From Atopsyche davidsoni (Eukaryota > Arthropoda > Insecta > Trichoptera > Hydrobiosidae): a stretch of 64,000 nt of DNA. The translations under genes were made by a program, and so were the position numbers. Where the stretch lies: positions 1,798,001 through 1,862,000 of the forward strand of contig JAILWY010000020.1 in the NCBI GenBank assembly GCA_022113835.1, written 5' to 3'. How positions within the stretch are numbered: the stretch's first letter is position 1; each line of letters begins with the position of its first letter. Positions 23,150-35,039 of this stretch are shown in pieces. Below the pieces are notes generated by a model that did no database searches, was not told the DNA's origin, and worked only from the letters and a program-made list of their open reading frames with translations.

Positions 23150-23290
23150 GCAAGGTGCTTTTTAACTACAAACCAATGAAAAGTTTGTCTTCTTCTCCGA
23201 GTTCTTCTCCTCAGAAGAGGTTGGTAGCCATTTCATTGAGCAGATGTTTGTCCTGGGCCAGTCTCTAATTAAAATTCCAGCCACTGGCGT
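23150..23290 (+). repeat. Dispersed repeat fragment 'CTTCTTCTC...AGAGGTTGG'
   Basis: The stretch 'cttctccgagttcttctcctcagaagaggttggtagcc...gatgtttgtcctg' resembles 33380-33460 and, reversed, 35275-35325. These probably derive from one retroelement, but no coding segment identifies it. Confidence 0.45.
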
Positions 23291-24190
23291 AAATAATTTT
23301 CTGTATGGATAAAAAAATATTAAGTATATAATAATAATAGTTTCAGAAGTAACCCTTTCATCTTGCGTACATTTCAAGCTCGTGGCGTAAAGCCTGAGAT
23401 GCGACCTGATCTCTGAAACAAACTGGGATGCAGGGTGGGGGTGGTTTTTGGGCCGGGCGCCTCGGGGCTGTGCGCACATGCACAGCCTTATTCCCGCTGG
23501 TATTATTTAGTCTGAATTTCCGAAGCTTTCCAGTTTAGTATGCCGCCTGAATAAGAGATACGCCTCGTGATGTCTGCGTTATCTCATAACGTAATTGAAT
23601 TAATATTTTTGTTCGAAAGACTCACAAAAATTGTTTTTTTTCGTGTTTTCGTATACTATAGTATACCGCATTAAAATTGAACCGTTTTTTTTCTATTATT
23701 GTAAAATGGTTTGGTTTGTACCACTAATTATAAAAGAACTACATTCGGCTGTTTTTATCTTATAGTGACTAGGAAATTATAAGATATATATTTTTTTTAC
23801 TGAAATTATTTTAAATTGGCAGACAAAGTATCTACCATTTTATAGTTTGATTTCCAATCTAAATTTACAAAAAAAATATGTCTTTAAATCACAATTAATC
23901 GAATATTTTTCTGCAAATGAAAAGGGTTGACTTCGTGAAGGACTTTCTTCTAGGGTCGGATTTTTATTAAATATTTGATATTTTTTTCCTTTTAATTTTC
24001 CGCATGAATAAGAATGTGCCTTTGTGACATCTGCATTACTACCCTTCGTAATTAAATAAATATTTTGACAGCGAGATCTCTACGCTAAGGGTTGTTTGTA
24101 AATAATTATATTAACAAACAACTATTCTAGGTATTCTAAATATTTTCAATGTAACGCTAATTAAAAACAATCATTACCTGGAGTATACCA
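23291..24190. other. AT-rich non-coding DNA
   Basis: A small GC-rich patch at 23380-23480 has no recognisable content. No gene is seen. Confidence 0.5.
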
Positions 24191-24191
24191 A

Positions 24192-24194
<3 letters not shown>

Positions 24195-24273
<79 letters not shown>

Positions 24274-24295
24274 ATGTATGTATGTATGTATATTT
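24195..24295. repeat. (TA)n microsatellite with TATG tail
   Basis: About 70 bp of uninterrupted TA dinucleotides starts near 24197 and is followed by a short run of TATG/TGTA tetranucleotide repeats to about 24290. Confidence 0.95.
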
Positions 24296-27200
24296 ATCAG
24301 TGTTTCAAGTATTTCAATTTTTTTTAATTTTTCAAATATTTCAGCACTTACAGATATTTTTCAAATGAGATTATTCAAATGCTTGTATAGATTTTCGGAT
24401 GGGAGAAAGAAATGTAAAATGGCATTCATAAATAAAACTTGATTACTGCAGGAATCACAGTAAAAATATTTTCAAAACACGAAATTTAGTAAAATGAAAA
24501 ATACCCCGAAACATATAATAATTTTTCCTAATGGTCGCCCTAAATGATAATGAACATTAAGGGCGAAAAATTTCATCCCAGAAATCAGATTAATTTGCGG
24601 CTTTAAAACGACTCAAGGGGCTGTTAGTAAAATTCTGCGCAAAAGAAGCCTTTTCAGAAATACACCTGAAATATACAGACGTTCAGATAAAGATGAGCTA
24701 ACAATTTAGGTAAGCACAACTTTTTGGTTTTATAACCTTTTAAATAATGAAACGTTGCAGTGAACTCACAAAAATCTAATGGCACTGTAATTTGGCGATA
24801 ATTTGAATAGTTATTTGCTAATACAGACTCAGTATACCAATTTTTAGCTTTAGACGTACTTTTATTTAGGCCTTGTCGAATATTATAGTACTCATATATT
24901 CTTCTTCTTGACAACGAAACTTTAAAGAAAATACGCGGCATAACACTTAGAAACATAGTACTTATAAAATCTTCGTTTATTATCCGTAAAAGTAGCAACG
25001 AATTGATTTTCATAATCACCTTTGTTAGGGAAACTTCAGTCAATATCAATAAAATCAATTGTTAAAAATACAAGGCATTATAAAATATATTCAAAAATAA
25101 AACAAATATTTCTTCTATTTTTATTTCCGGGTAAGTTGAATCTTCGTAATGTTTAATAATTGATCATTAATTGCCTTTTATGATGAGTCTTACTCGATTA
25201 AAATATTTACCTATCTTCTAGCATTAGATTTCTGCGAAAACACAAACACGAAACTCGTACGATAGGCTTACGGGCATAATAAACTGAAGGAAAGCTGTGT
25301 AAACAGGAAGAATTAAATCAGATTTCCTCGTTGGGGTTGCTCCACCCCTTCCCCCGCTGTTTAAGGACATTCGAGTTTCTTGAAACTGAAAACACAAAGG
25401 ACAACAAGGTGAAACATCGCTTGGTTTTCTTTAGGGGATTTTTTACTCGAGGAATTCTTAACCTTAATAAAACCAATGCTGTTTCTGGTGATAAGACGTT
25501 TTCAGGAAATATTTGTAACACCCCGTGGTTATTGTGTGAATGAAATGTGATAATTTTTTTATGAAAACTTTTATGGCTCAATATGGAAATGTATTCTGTT
25601 GTATTTAAATACAAATCTCTAAAAAAATAATAACGATTTTGTGAATAACGCAGCCTTAAAGGGGTTGGTGGTTTCAGCCGCAACGCAGCGGCGTTCCGTG
25701 GCTGGGGGGAGGGGACTGAAAGTCGAATTTTCTTTTATAAATTTTAAAAATAGCTGCCCGAGCAACGGCAAACTCCGGCAACATTGAAAATTCAATAAAC
25801 AAATGATAAAATGAGATGAATTCTGTTTTCGTTTGGAAACAATGATGAGATTATAAGACAAAGCGAAGCTCTCCTTGGTACTGTAAATTAATTATTCTTC
25901 AGGAAACGTTTTAAGCAATTTTAGCCCTGGCCTGTGGAAGTAACCTACAACCAACTCGAATGCAACTGGGAAAAGGATTCGTACCATATATTATGTATTT
26001 TATTTTTTTTGACGTATGAAAAAGAATTCGTTATATATGTCATACAATTTGTGTATCAAAACTCGTGGATTTCTGATCACAAAAATATAATTTCGATTCT
26101 GTTGCCAGCCAGGATTTTTCAAGGCGAATAATGCTCATAAAAAACCTTAAGCTGGTCACATTAATAATGAAATACTTTACGGGAGATGCCACTATCTTTG
26201 AGACACCTTGTATTTGATTTAAGGCTTTAGACTTCTTTGTAGGTAATCTTAATTATCTTTTAATGCATTAGCCGTGTTCTTATCTTTCTTTTTCTCTTTA
26301 TTTCTAAGTGAGGAAACGGAAGGCAATGTCGGAGAGTAACATCCGAGATATTACAACAATATAAACATATATATATATATATATATATATTTATTTATTT
26401 GTACAAGGCTTCAAGCTGCAAGGGTCAAAATAATCATTAATTTATTGGATAAACCTATTAGATGATCAAACTTTGTTTGAGAAATCTAACTGCCAGGAAA
26501 ATAAATTAAGGTTATTCTTAGCACATTTTCATAGTTTTTAAACACGCAATTAATAATTATTTTTAGTTTTATACGTTTTTAATTTTACATGACAGCTACA
26601 TTAAAAAACCAATGAGAAAATTGATTAAATCATAGTTTGAATGTAATTGAAAACAAAAATGCCAATCATTAAAAATAAATTACTACTCGAATAACACAAT
26701 CAATGAGAAAAGTCTTTACATATTTTTTTTTCTTTTGTAAATATTCCAATCTAAAGTATATATTTCTGAATGTACATAAAAATTATTGGTGATAAAATTG
26801 ACTTTTGAAGCCTGTAAGTATAATATTTATAATTTTACATTTTGATAATATCGCATAAAAACACCATAGAGTAATTAATGTAATGCTTATCTTTACTTTC
26901 AAAAACTCCTTTTGAAATTAAATTAAATCAAATAATAACATTTTTCAAACGTAGTTACCGTTTTACGATCCAAGAGAGACCGTGACTTTTGATACTGGGT
27001 GTATATAAACGCTTTAGTATTTCGAAGACCTGTCTCTTAATATAAACAGTAATTAGAAAATCAAGGGTAGGCTTGCGAAATCAAGACAGCTGTTTTCTCC
27101 AGGGTACAATTTGACAAGACGAGAGAAAGAGGGACAGAGACGTGGCGGAACATACCGTTCTTACCCCGTGTACAAAACCACTACCCTCTACCCCTTCCAG

Positions 27201-27468
27201 CACAGGGTGCTTAACATATGCGAGAACACAAGAGCCCTTATCTTATATTATATTTGATTAAGCCAGGCTCCCTTTAATTAACGCAACCCTCGAATATAAA
27301 TATTTAAATTTAATTTATCATAAAATAAATTATGCCACTCCAGATATATCATGGTAATATCTAAAAAATACAATTGAATACAACGTTGTACATCATATCT
27401 ACTTTATGGTCTGCGTGAAGCAGTTTTAACGGATTTTTTTACAATAGTTTTTTTATAACTATTATTTT
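24296..27468. other. Long AT-rich stretch, no gene seen
   Basis: Two minus-strand frames of 121-134 codons (24654-25058 and 25318-25683) have A/T-driven composition (I, L, N, K, F, S) and no recognisable domain; I do not call them genes. A (TA)n run lies at 26369-26391. A patch at 27060-27230 is of balanced composition but unassigned. The right end borders the foldback repeat. Confidence 0.5.
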
Positions 27469-27780
27469 ATTACTAATATGATTAGGCACATTAGTTCATA
27501 TATAAAAAATGATTAAAGAAACTCTCAGAAAAATATCATCGTGATTTGTGTGGGATTTGAACCCACATCCCCTGGCTTACATGGCCGGTGTACTGACCCT
27601 TGTACTAACGAATCACTTCCGTTAATCGATCATTTTTAACAATCATACTCTACATATGAACCAATAAGTCTTCTATGTATGAACTAATGTGCCTAATAAT
27701 ATTAGTAATAATATAATAAACCCGTAATGGGTAATAAATACGCATCTGATTGACGTCCAATCCAAAAAAAATAGACATAA
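27469..27780 (-). repeat. tRNA-Thr-like foldback element, copy 2
   Basis: This is the most informative copy. Read on the minus strand, it starts with an outer flank (27720-27780, 'ttggattggacgtcaatcag...cccattacggg'). A left arm follows (about 27674-27710), then a 75-nt tRNA-like core (27545-27618), then the complementary right arm (27470-27535). The core has an A-box-like GTTAGTACAAGGG, an anticodon arm CCGGC-CATGTAA-GCCAG with TGT at the anticodon position, and a perfect T-arm and B box (GTGGGTTCAAATCCCAC). It aligns well with animal tRNA-Thr(TGT), but the acceptor stem does not close and U33 is replaced. It is therefore a tRNA-derived repeat, not a tRNA gene. Confidence 0.75.
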
Positions 27781-28250
27781 TTATTATTTTATTAATTTTA
27801 AGACAAATCAAAAAAATATGCTGCATTTATAATAAATTTATAACAAAGTATGATTTATCATAAGTACAGCGGTTTATAAAATGGATATAATGATTAAAAT
27901 TTTCAACCATTTACCAGAGCCACGGTTTTTATTTCAAATATATTTTTAAAGCAATTTTGAAAATTTTCCATGAAAAATTGTGTTACATACAATATCGAAT
28001 AACTATGATTCAAGAGCCTTAGATAAAGGGTTGAAAAAAATAAAACAAAACCCTGTGTTCATCTCCAGGCCTGGAAAATAGCTCCCGAATTGCCTGCCAT
28101 AAAAATGTACGTGGTAAAATATTCACAAGCTGGGGGTGGCACGAGGTATATGCCACACGCTTTGGCTTGACTCTACACGTGTAAAAATCTAAGCAGCCTA
28201 CACACGTCGCAGCATCGCACTCTTGTACGTCTCCATCTCAAACGTCGAGA
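27781..28250. other. Non-coding, possible upstream region of the leader exon
   Basis: AT-rich sequence becomes more balanced after about 28050. It lies directly upstream of the inferred leader exon at 28255-28400 and might hold its promoter. No TATA box is evident at the expected distance. Confidence 0.4.
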
Positions 28251-28254
28251 TCTG

Positions 28255-28400
28255 TCAGTTTGTCTAAACTTTGTTTTGAATGTTCACAGCCTTGTTAATC
28301 ACCGTTCAACTTTAATATTGCTTTCAGAACTGACACTACAAGCGTGGGAGTAACATCATGACCATCAAACGCCAAGCCACAGCGGAACAACTATAGCAGG
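28255..28400 (+). other. Candidate 5' untranslated exon of a plus-strand gene
   Basis: The segment ends with a consensus donor, CAGG|GTAAGTGC at 28401. It either begins at an arthropod-type initiator (TCAGTT, 28255-28260) as a first exon, or begins at 28328 after an acceptor 'taatattgctttcag' as an internal exon. All three frames of 28328-28400 contain stops, so it would be non-coding leader. It is the first of four plus-strand islands with good splice sites (others at 36492-36655, 58809-58883 and 59897-59981). That they belong to one gene is inference; no transcript is available. Confidence 0.35.
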
Positions 28401-30290
28401 GTAAGTGCTACAAAGAATTTTATAGATATAATATTTCTGCTTGCTTTATTGCCTTGTCTTATTTATACACTTGTTTTTGTTCGCGTAAAAGTGTTTATAA
28501 AGAAACATTGTCTGTTATTCTCATATATTTCACGGCAAAATATATCTCAATTATGTAGCATAAAAATGACAACAAGATTTTCCAATATATGAAATCTGAA
28601 TAAAAGAAAAACAAAATGCGAACGCTGAAGGCTCTATTTTCTGTTCTCCATGAGCCTCACTTCAATGGTGTGAAAATTTTAATAAGCATAAGATTGTCCT
28701 TTAATCATTCTTTTTTACCATCGTCAGGGGTTTTATTTCTCTGCGCATTCTGTGCAAGGCTCTCGCGTGGTAAATCCATGGTGTTTTAAGGATTATTCTA
28801 GAAATTCCCATGGTTGCTGCCCAAGTATCCGGGCCCCGATTCCACATAGAAAAAAATTGCTTGATTTAAACAATGAAACATTTTTGAGTGAATAAATATG
28901 TTTATTGGAATGTTATCTTTTATATTTTATTGTATGTATAAATAATTATTTTTTAATGTTAAAACGTAAACTCGCCGAGTTTGAATAATTAATTTTATTT
29001 TCGAGCCATTCCCGTGTATAATGATACAATGAGCGGGACAACTTCGCCGAAAAGTTTCAGCACTCGACGAAGCCATGAAAATCAAAACATTTTTTCATTA
29101 CGTAATTATAAAACCCCCTAATTAGTCAATCTTCACAATTTCACTAATTACTTTTAAAATATTTCTGAAATTAATTTCGTAAACGGAAAATATTATTAAT
29201 TCACGACGCTCAGTAAAAAAGTACAACCCCATAGTAAAATTTTAATTTAATGCTTCGCTTGTAATCTTTTAAAAATATCAATAATTTTTAAACACCGCAC
29301 ACATTTTTAAACAAACTTTTTTGTTTTTGTGGAGTATTACATACTAAACCTTTCCTTTGTGAATAATTAATTATTGCTATATCAAATACTATCTAGTAAT
29401 GTGAGTTTACTTTACTAACGACCTATTTTTCATAGCAATTATATTTTAATGAAGAGTAATGAAAAAAATATATTTTCACTTCTCATCGTTTGCGTTTAGT
29501 TTCACTTTTACCGAAATTAATTAAATCGAAGAAAAATAACAACAAACTTAGGGCTAAAGTGAAAAAATACATATTGAGTGTGCGCCGCGTTTGTTTTTAA
29601 ACTTGTTGCGGTAGAGAGCGGTCATAAGACCACTTGTGAATGAGTAAGCGTTAATTTTGGGGCTTCATGGGATTTAATTGATGTTTTCCCTGGAGATGGT
29701 CCCATAAATCATCGAATAACAAAATACACTTAAGATAGTCATTATAAGAGCATTAATTAACATGAATATATTTAAAATATATATATACAAAGCACGCATT
29801 GAAATAAAAACTATACATTGAAGAAATATCTTATTTTATTGATATTAGTTATTTAACGTTGAAATAGCTAATGTAAGATATATTAGCATGTAAAAAATAA
29901 ACCTTGAAATTATATTGTTTGTTTGTTTAAACTTATAAAAGATTTAAGATACAGTGCGGACGTTTTGAAATTATGTTTAGAAACAAACAAAAAAAAACGA
30001 AACAAAAGAGGTGTGCGACTTCGCGTCCCAACAGATTAATCAAGTAATTTCTTAATTCGTTGCAAAATACGAACTGGCGTGGGAATCGGACAGTATTGAA
30101 TTGCAACAGGGTGGAATCAGTCTCAATGTGTTTTATTAACTGCTACTGCTATTTTGAACAATCTTTTTCTTCTTGAAGCGTGACCATCTCACTAAATATA
30201 TAATTTATATATACCCTAGGCCAGTCTTGCTAGTTTGGCTGTACTTGGCATTTTTCGCCAAGACTGCACTCACAACAGCGAGTATATTAT
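28401..30290. other. AT-rich non-coding DNA, presumptive intron
   Basis: No gene or repeat is identified. If 28255-28400 and 36492-36655 are exons of one gene, this is intronic. Confidence 0.45.
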
Positions 30291-30294
30291 AATT

Positions 30295-30575
30295 GAATCA
30301 CAGAAATGGCGACTTTGAATTTCCTCGGTCGTAAAGCACGTTACATAATTACTAATGGTGTTTCTCGATTATTTCTATGGTGGTACAGTTCCCACAGACG
30401 CGGCGACAATGGACTCTTCCGAGAACCCTTTGTACGGCCTAATGGCCTCTTCCATTCCGACGCGACGGGAACAACTCCGAGATGCTAACAGTTAATGAGC
30501 TGCCGGGAATATGAAACGTCTCGTGAAGTCCTCGGGCACACTGTCCTCAGTCAAATCAACGACTAATGCTTAATA
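30295..30575. other. Balanced-composition island, unassigned
   Basis: The island runs from about 30300 to 30560 with markedly higher GC than its flanks. A 60-codon plus frame (30306-30488) is open but has no recognisable domain and lacks splice signals. It might be a regulatory element or an old mobile fragment. Confidence 0.3.
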
Positions 30576-30924
30576 ATACAATTGAAATTATTATCATTTC
30601 ATAAACCGGAAACACAAGCCATTAAAATATTCCCAAAGTAGCGGCAAGCTGAATCGACGAAAAACCGAATGAATTGTACGTAACTTATACTAGTAATATA
30701 ATTATCCGGACTGTAGTAAATAGTTGATCAAAACGGCCGCCCAAGTCTGATAAACGAAAATCGATAAATTCTTTGAAGGCAGTTTCTCCTCCGGGAATTG
30801 TTTTTTTTTTTTCAGTCCTGATAAAGGGGTGCGAATTCAAAAAAAAAACAAAAAAAAAAAAACAGGAATTCAATTAGGCGGCGCGTTCTGAATTCGCGGT
30901 AAGAAACTCTACCGGAATTCCACG

Positions 30925-30927
<3 letters not shown>

Positions 30928-30999
<72 letters not shown>
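30928..30999. repeat. (TA)n microsatellite
   Basis: About 70 bp of uninterrupted TA dinucleotides, preceded by 'gtataaa'. Open frames across it encode (IY)n and are artefacts. Confidence 0.95.
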
Positions 31000-31003
<4 letters not shown>

Positions 31004-32595
31004 TACTAATGCTACGTTCTTGGGTGTTTCACCTTTAAAGCTCCCGAGTTTCGGTCTTGGCACTGGGCCCCAACTGGTGTTAAAACTTTTTTTCAACATT
31101 GTCGTATACTATATAAACTTTGATTAAAGTATAAAATTTATACTATATATAAAATAAAAAATCCTAGTACAAGCCTGTATTTAATATACAAGTAAGATAA
31201 TACTCAAGGCCGGGTTTACAGAATGAGAAGGCGACGTGTCCACCCAGATAAGTGATCGTTTCCCACTGTGCCAAAAAACATAAAAACAATAGTTTTATGT
31301 CTAATTGTGCTTATAATTAATTGTGCACGTTTTGTAAAATATCTGGATAGTTAGAATTTGTCTAACGGTAATAAAATATATATATAATAAATCCATATTT
31401 ATCACACATACAGGTTTATTAATTACACGTCCGTATCAAAGAAATCGATTCATTCATATGCCGCAATAGTCGTGAAGTCGAAGATTCGAATGACACGCAA
31501 AAAAATTAAATGATTTTCTCTTCGTTTCACAATTTAAGAAAGAAAAATTAATTAAATGAAGCAAGTTCGTTGAACTGGGTACGCTTGGTTTTTGTTTTAA
31601 TTAGCAACAAGTTTTGAGAAGTTATTTTTGTCGCAACTTGATCGGCAGACATTTAAGACACCGAACAATCAAACACTGAAGAAATGCGGAGACTTGTGAA
31701 TATTGGGATTCTAAAAAATTTAATAAAAAAACCAATATTTTATTCAGCAACGATATCCAATTTCGAAAACCAGAGCAATATAAATTATTTTCACAATTTT
31801 AAAATATTCAATATTTCCTTTTAGGTTATAATTGCAATACGATAAATCTACTTTCATTCGTTTTAAAACTCCCATTATTTCAATTACCAAATGCCGTTGC
31901 AGACGTTTATATAATCTTTGTTGTTTTTCAATATCGCAGAAGAAAATATTTTCCAATATTACGTGAAATTGATAAGAATCAATTAAGAACTCTCTAATTG
32001 CTGTAATAGACCATAATGTCTTAGAAAATTCGTTCGATTTTCTGTGATTCGGTAATGGCCGAATAATATTTCCGAATCGGCGCTTCCGATACACAAAACG
32101 GCGATAAAAATAAAAATTAATTTAATCACAAGATGCTTCATTCGATTATAATATATCAACACTTTTTAAGACTACTTAACAATACGGTATATAACTATTC
32201 CCTGGCCCTTTTTTTAATTTAATTTAATTAGGAAAAAATATGTGTAAAAACCCTTTTAGGCGTGAATTAATTTATAGCTTTAAATAAATAAAAACAAAGC
32301 GTCATAGTTACTACGAAAAATATATTCGCGTGCTTGTATTGACGTTATTTATACTTTTTTATTTATGCTTTTGTACGGGACAAATATTTTATTTTCAAAA
32401 GCAATAACAACTCAAAAATTTATGAATTCAGATTTGAAATCGATACCAGAATCCAGCGCTGCATCCCTCTAGCTCGGTTCTACCCCTAGTAATTTATAAT
32501 ACAAACAAGCCCACTTATTCCTTTTTTACACTTTGGCCGTGATGAGAAAGCCGGGGGAGGAAATTACAAAAGCTTCCGCCACTGATGGCTCCAGC
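31000..32595. other. AT-rich non-coding DNA
   Basis: A 116-codon minus frame (31744-32094) is A/T-biased without a domain and is not called. No other signal is seen. Confidence 0.5.
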
Positions 32596-32600
32596 GGCGA

Positions 32601-32686
32601 AAAAGTTTGAGAGTCGCTGGGCGCGCGCTAACAAGCCAGCGACGAAGTAGCGCGATCGGTATGGGAGCTGCGATTCTCAAACTTTT
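32601..32686. mobile_element. Miniature inverted-repeat element (hAT-like ends)
   Basis: AAAAGTTTGAGAGTCGC at 32601-32617 is repeated in inverted orientation, with one mismatch, at 32670-32686, enclosing about 50 bp of GC-rich sequence. 'GTTTGAGAATCGCTG' is a common terminal motif of non-autonomous insect hAT elements. No clear 8-bp target duplication could be confirmed by eye, so the class is tentative. Confidence 0.6.
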
Positions 32687-32689
32687 GAT

Positions 32690-33120
32690 TACTTTTTTTT
32701 TTGTATAATTTAAATGTAATTTAAATTCTTTTATTTACATATTAATTTATAAACGTTTACAAAATTTTTAATTTCTTTAAAAAAATCACCATTGTAGGCT
32801 GAAATATATATATATATTATAAGTATTTGATTAATTTAAGAACTTGGTAGAGTAATTAATATCAAATAAATATTTTTAGTACTTTTCGACAATAATTCAA
32901 CATTTTCCATACATCACAAATTAAATGCGGAAAATCACCAAAAATACTACATTTAAATATTAAATAAAATTTTATTAGATTTACTTACATCAGCTGAATT
33001 ATATGTTAATTGGGTTGTATAAATTTTTATCACAACTACCAAACGGTAGATATTGATCTCAGATAAGCTTATGAGTAGTCTATAAATTTAATATATTGAT
33101 ATATATATAACAGATCACAA
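32690..33120. other. AT-rich non-coding DNA
   Basis: No gene is seen. 'gcggaaaatcacc' near 32927 faintly recalls the arm of the ACCGGTTTCG foldback family. Confidence 0.4.
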
Positions 33121-33124
33121 ACAA

Positions 33125-33192
33125 AAATGTAAACGGGAGTCAAACCCATACCTCCTCGGCCTAGTGCTCAAACCATTGTGGCCATATAACAA
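33125..33192 (-). repeat. tRNA-like SINE fragment
   Basis: The minus strand 'atggccacaatggtttgagcactaggccgaggaggtatgggtttgactcccg' gives A-box- and B-box-like elements at tRNA-like spacing. The stems are degraded. Confidence 0.45.
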
Positions 33193-33374
33193 AACGAGAA
33201 TTTGAATCGTTATATGCAAATGTGATTCAACGTACATAGTTTTCTAGATAAATATTTGTGGCTAACATTATTTTTTTACTTCTTAATTGGTATTATTTGA
33301 TTTTTTATTAATATACTGGGCCTGTCGTCTGTATTTCTCGTCAATCGTTTTCAAATTTACAGAATATACTACTC

Positions 33375-33565
33375 TCTACTTTATTCTCCAAGTGCTTCTT
33401 CTCAAAGGAGGTTGGCGAATCTTTTACTGAACACATGTTTGTCCTGATGTCTTACTTATTCGACTGTATTCCCGACTACCAGCCACTGAATTCCGCATCC
33501 ATGTTAGTTTGCTCCTATCAACGCCCGTTTTCCTTTAAATTTTTCCCTGAACAATCAGCTGCACT
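33375..33565 (+). repeat. Dispersed repeat fragment (retroelement-like)
   Basis: The stretch 'caagtgcttcttctcaaaggaggttggcgaat...catgtttgtcctg' matches 23180-23275 and, reversed, 35275-35325. The 22 bp at 33540-33561 are identical to 49882-49903. The fragments look like pieces of one repeat family with no identified coding region. Confidence 0.5.
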
Positions 33566-33569
33566 AGGC

Positions 33570-34225
33570 TTATTTAATATTTCGAAAAATGTTTCCATAA
33601 TAGGATACCATACACTATTTACCATCGACAAAGGGTTTTTTTTCTTTGCGCTCTTGTATTTGGGACGCCGTCATTCGACATTAAATATTTTGTATTTATA
33701 ATATTCTTGTGTACAACCATTTGTTCCAGGACTCCAAGGCGTGATTTTCTCTGCCACTCCGTGAAAATAAGATCTTTCAAGTGTTTATTTGTATACAGAT
33801 GAAGAAACTGGATATAAACTTCTGAGAAGTCCCGGGCTTTATGATATACATTCGCTCGAATAACTTATCTGCGAGAAAGAAGCGAAACGCTCCCGAGGAT
33901 AATATTATCTGGAAACCATTAACCAAGTTCAGCCCTGTCCTCTTCTTTTTCTTCGGGGAATACCAGAGTTTATCTAAGAAATATTATTGTACACTTCGTA
34001 ATCAGTGAGTTAAATTTACCGAAATTCAGTGAAAATACGTTTATATATTATTTTACTGACAGGCCGGTTTGATTTGTAATACTCTGTATTTCAAACAACA
34101 AAAATCAAGAACCAAATGAAAAATATAGTACAATCATTATTTTTTTTTAAACACTTGTGCTTTTTAAGAGTTTTTTCAAATCGAAATTCCTGCGCCAGTA
34201 TGAATACAAAATACCCCATACTATT
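33570..34225. other. AT-rich non-coding DNA
   Basis: No coding, RNA or repeat feature can be supported. Confidence 0.5.
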
Positions 34226-34227
34226 TT

Positions 34228-34425
34228 CACAATATGTGATAAAACGGGCGTTCTCTTTGAAAGCGATAGCAGCCGATCGAGTTTTTCAGCGCAGCGGGCC
34301 CGAGGCGCGGCAGCGGTTATACACTCACATAGATGGGCCAATATGCAAATACGCGCCCGGACTCGATCCCTCTCCGCTAACTCCACCGTCGACGCACTTT
34401 GCGAGGTTCGTGATTAATTATGTAA
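34228..34425. promoter_or_regulatory. GC-rich island with POU octamer
   Basis: About 200 bp of GC-rich sequence ('cgcagcgggcccgaggcgcggcagcgg') contains a perfect octamer ATGCAAAT (34343-34350) and a CGATCGAG/GCAGCCGATCG block. Frames of 79-109 codons are open on both strands but lack domains. Regulatory function is only suggested by composition and the octamer. Confidence 0.25.
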
Positions 34426-34559
34426 ATATTTGCAAGATTTATTGATCGAACTGCAGTGGAAGTGCGGGTTATGAGAAGATATACACTGATAGCTTGTTGC
34501 ATTAACATCATTAGCTAAAATGCTATATTAGCGTGGAACACAACCACGCCACTACTGTA

Positions 34560-35037
34560 CATAAGTTTTCAAGGATTTTTTTTCAAGTTTGACGATTTAT
34601 TGTGAAAAAATTGTTACAAGTTCATTTTTCAAAGTGTTGTCCATCGCTATCCACTACTTTTCCCCATCTTTCAATTTTCGGATACCATCTCGAAAAACCG
34701 ATGTGTCTTTTGATGCAATCCACGAATCGATCCAATTTTGGACTTCTTCAAATAAGCGGAAGTACTGACCCTCAAGAGCCTGCGTCATCGACAAAAACAA
34801 ATGGTAGTCGGAAGAAGCAATATCTGGGCTATATAGCGGGTGGGGTTGAACTTCTCATTTCAGCGTTTCAAGGTATGTTTTGACCGGCTGTGCAACATGT
34901 GTGGCTGTTTTTTCAGCGAAATGACACATAATGAAAAAGAAAGCCTAATGGTGTGGTTATAAAATGAAGTTAGTTGCAACAATGTCCGTTTCGATTTAAT
35001 ACTAGTAACGTGATCTCTTGAAATCCTTGAAAATTTG
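34560..35037 (-). mobile_element. Second internally deleted mariner element
   Basis: Inverted ends (CATAAGTTTTCAAGGATT at 34560-34577 and, reverse complemented, CAAATTTTCAAGGATT ending at 35037) are flanked by TA on both sides (34558-34559 and 35038-35039). The minus strand encodes a short start (MCHFAEKTAT) fused to HVAQPVKTYLETLK, a stop where Trp is expected, then EVQPHPLYSPDIASSDYHLF and the C-terminus. The N-terminal DNA-binding half and the first two catalytic aspartates are gone, while the YSPDI region with the last catalytic Asp remains. The ends differ from those at 22511-23126, so this is a separate mariner lineage. It is non-autonomous. Confidence 0.88.
34577..34925 (-). pseudogene. 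Mariner transposase C-terminal pseudogene
   Basis: Within the deleted mariner, the frame carries the C-terminal catalytic segment: HPLYSPDIASSDYHLF (third catalytic aspartate), ALEGQYFRLFEEVQNWID, then WIASKDTSVFRDGIRKL. It ends with sequence like the family's FPERWEKCIASDGQYFE, here mutated and interrupted by a stop. An in-frame stop replaces the Trp before EV. It is complementary in content to the other mariner, which keeps the N-terminal half. Confidence 0.85.
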
Positions 35038-35039
35038 TA

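Noticed and set aside
24654..25683. Two minus-strand frames of 134 and 121 codons
   Set aside because: A/T-driven composition, no domain, no splice signals that would make an exon, and no similarity to transposase motifs I know.
27545..27618. Functional tRNA-Thr gene
   Set aside because: The acceptor stem does not pair, U33 is replaced and the anticodon stem has a mismatch; the same sequence recurs as part of a dispersed repeat.
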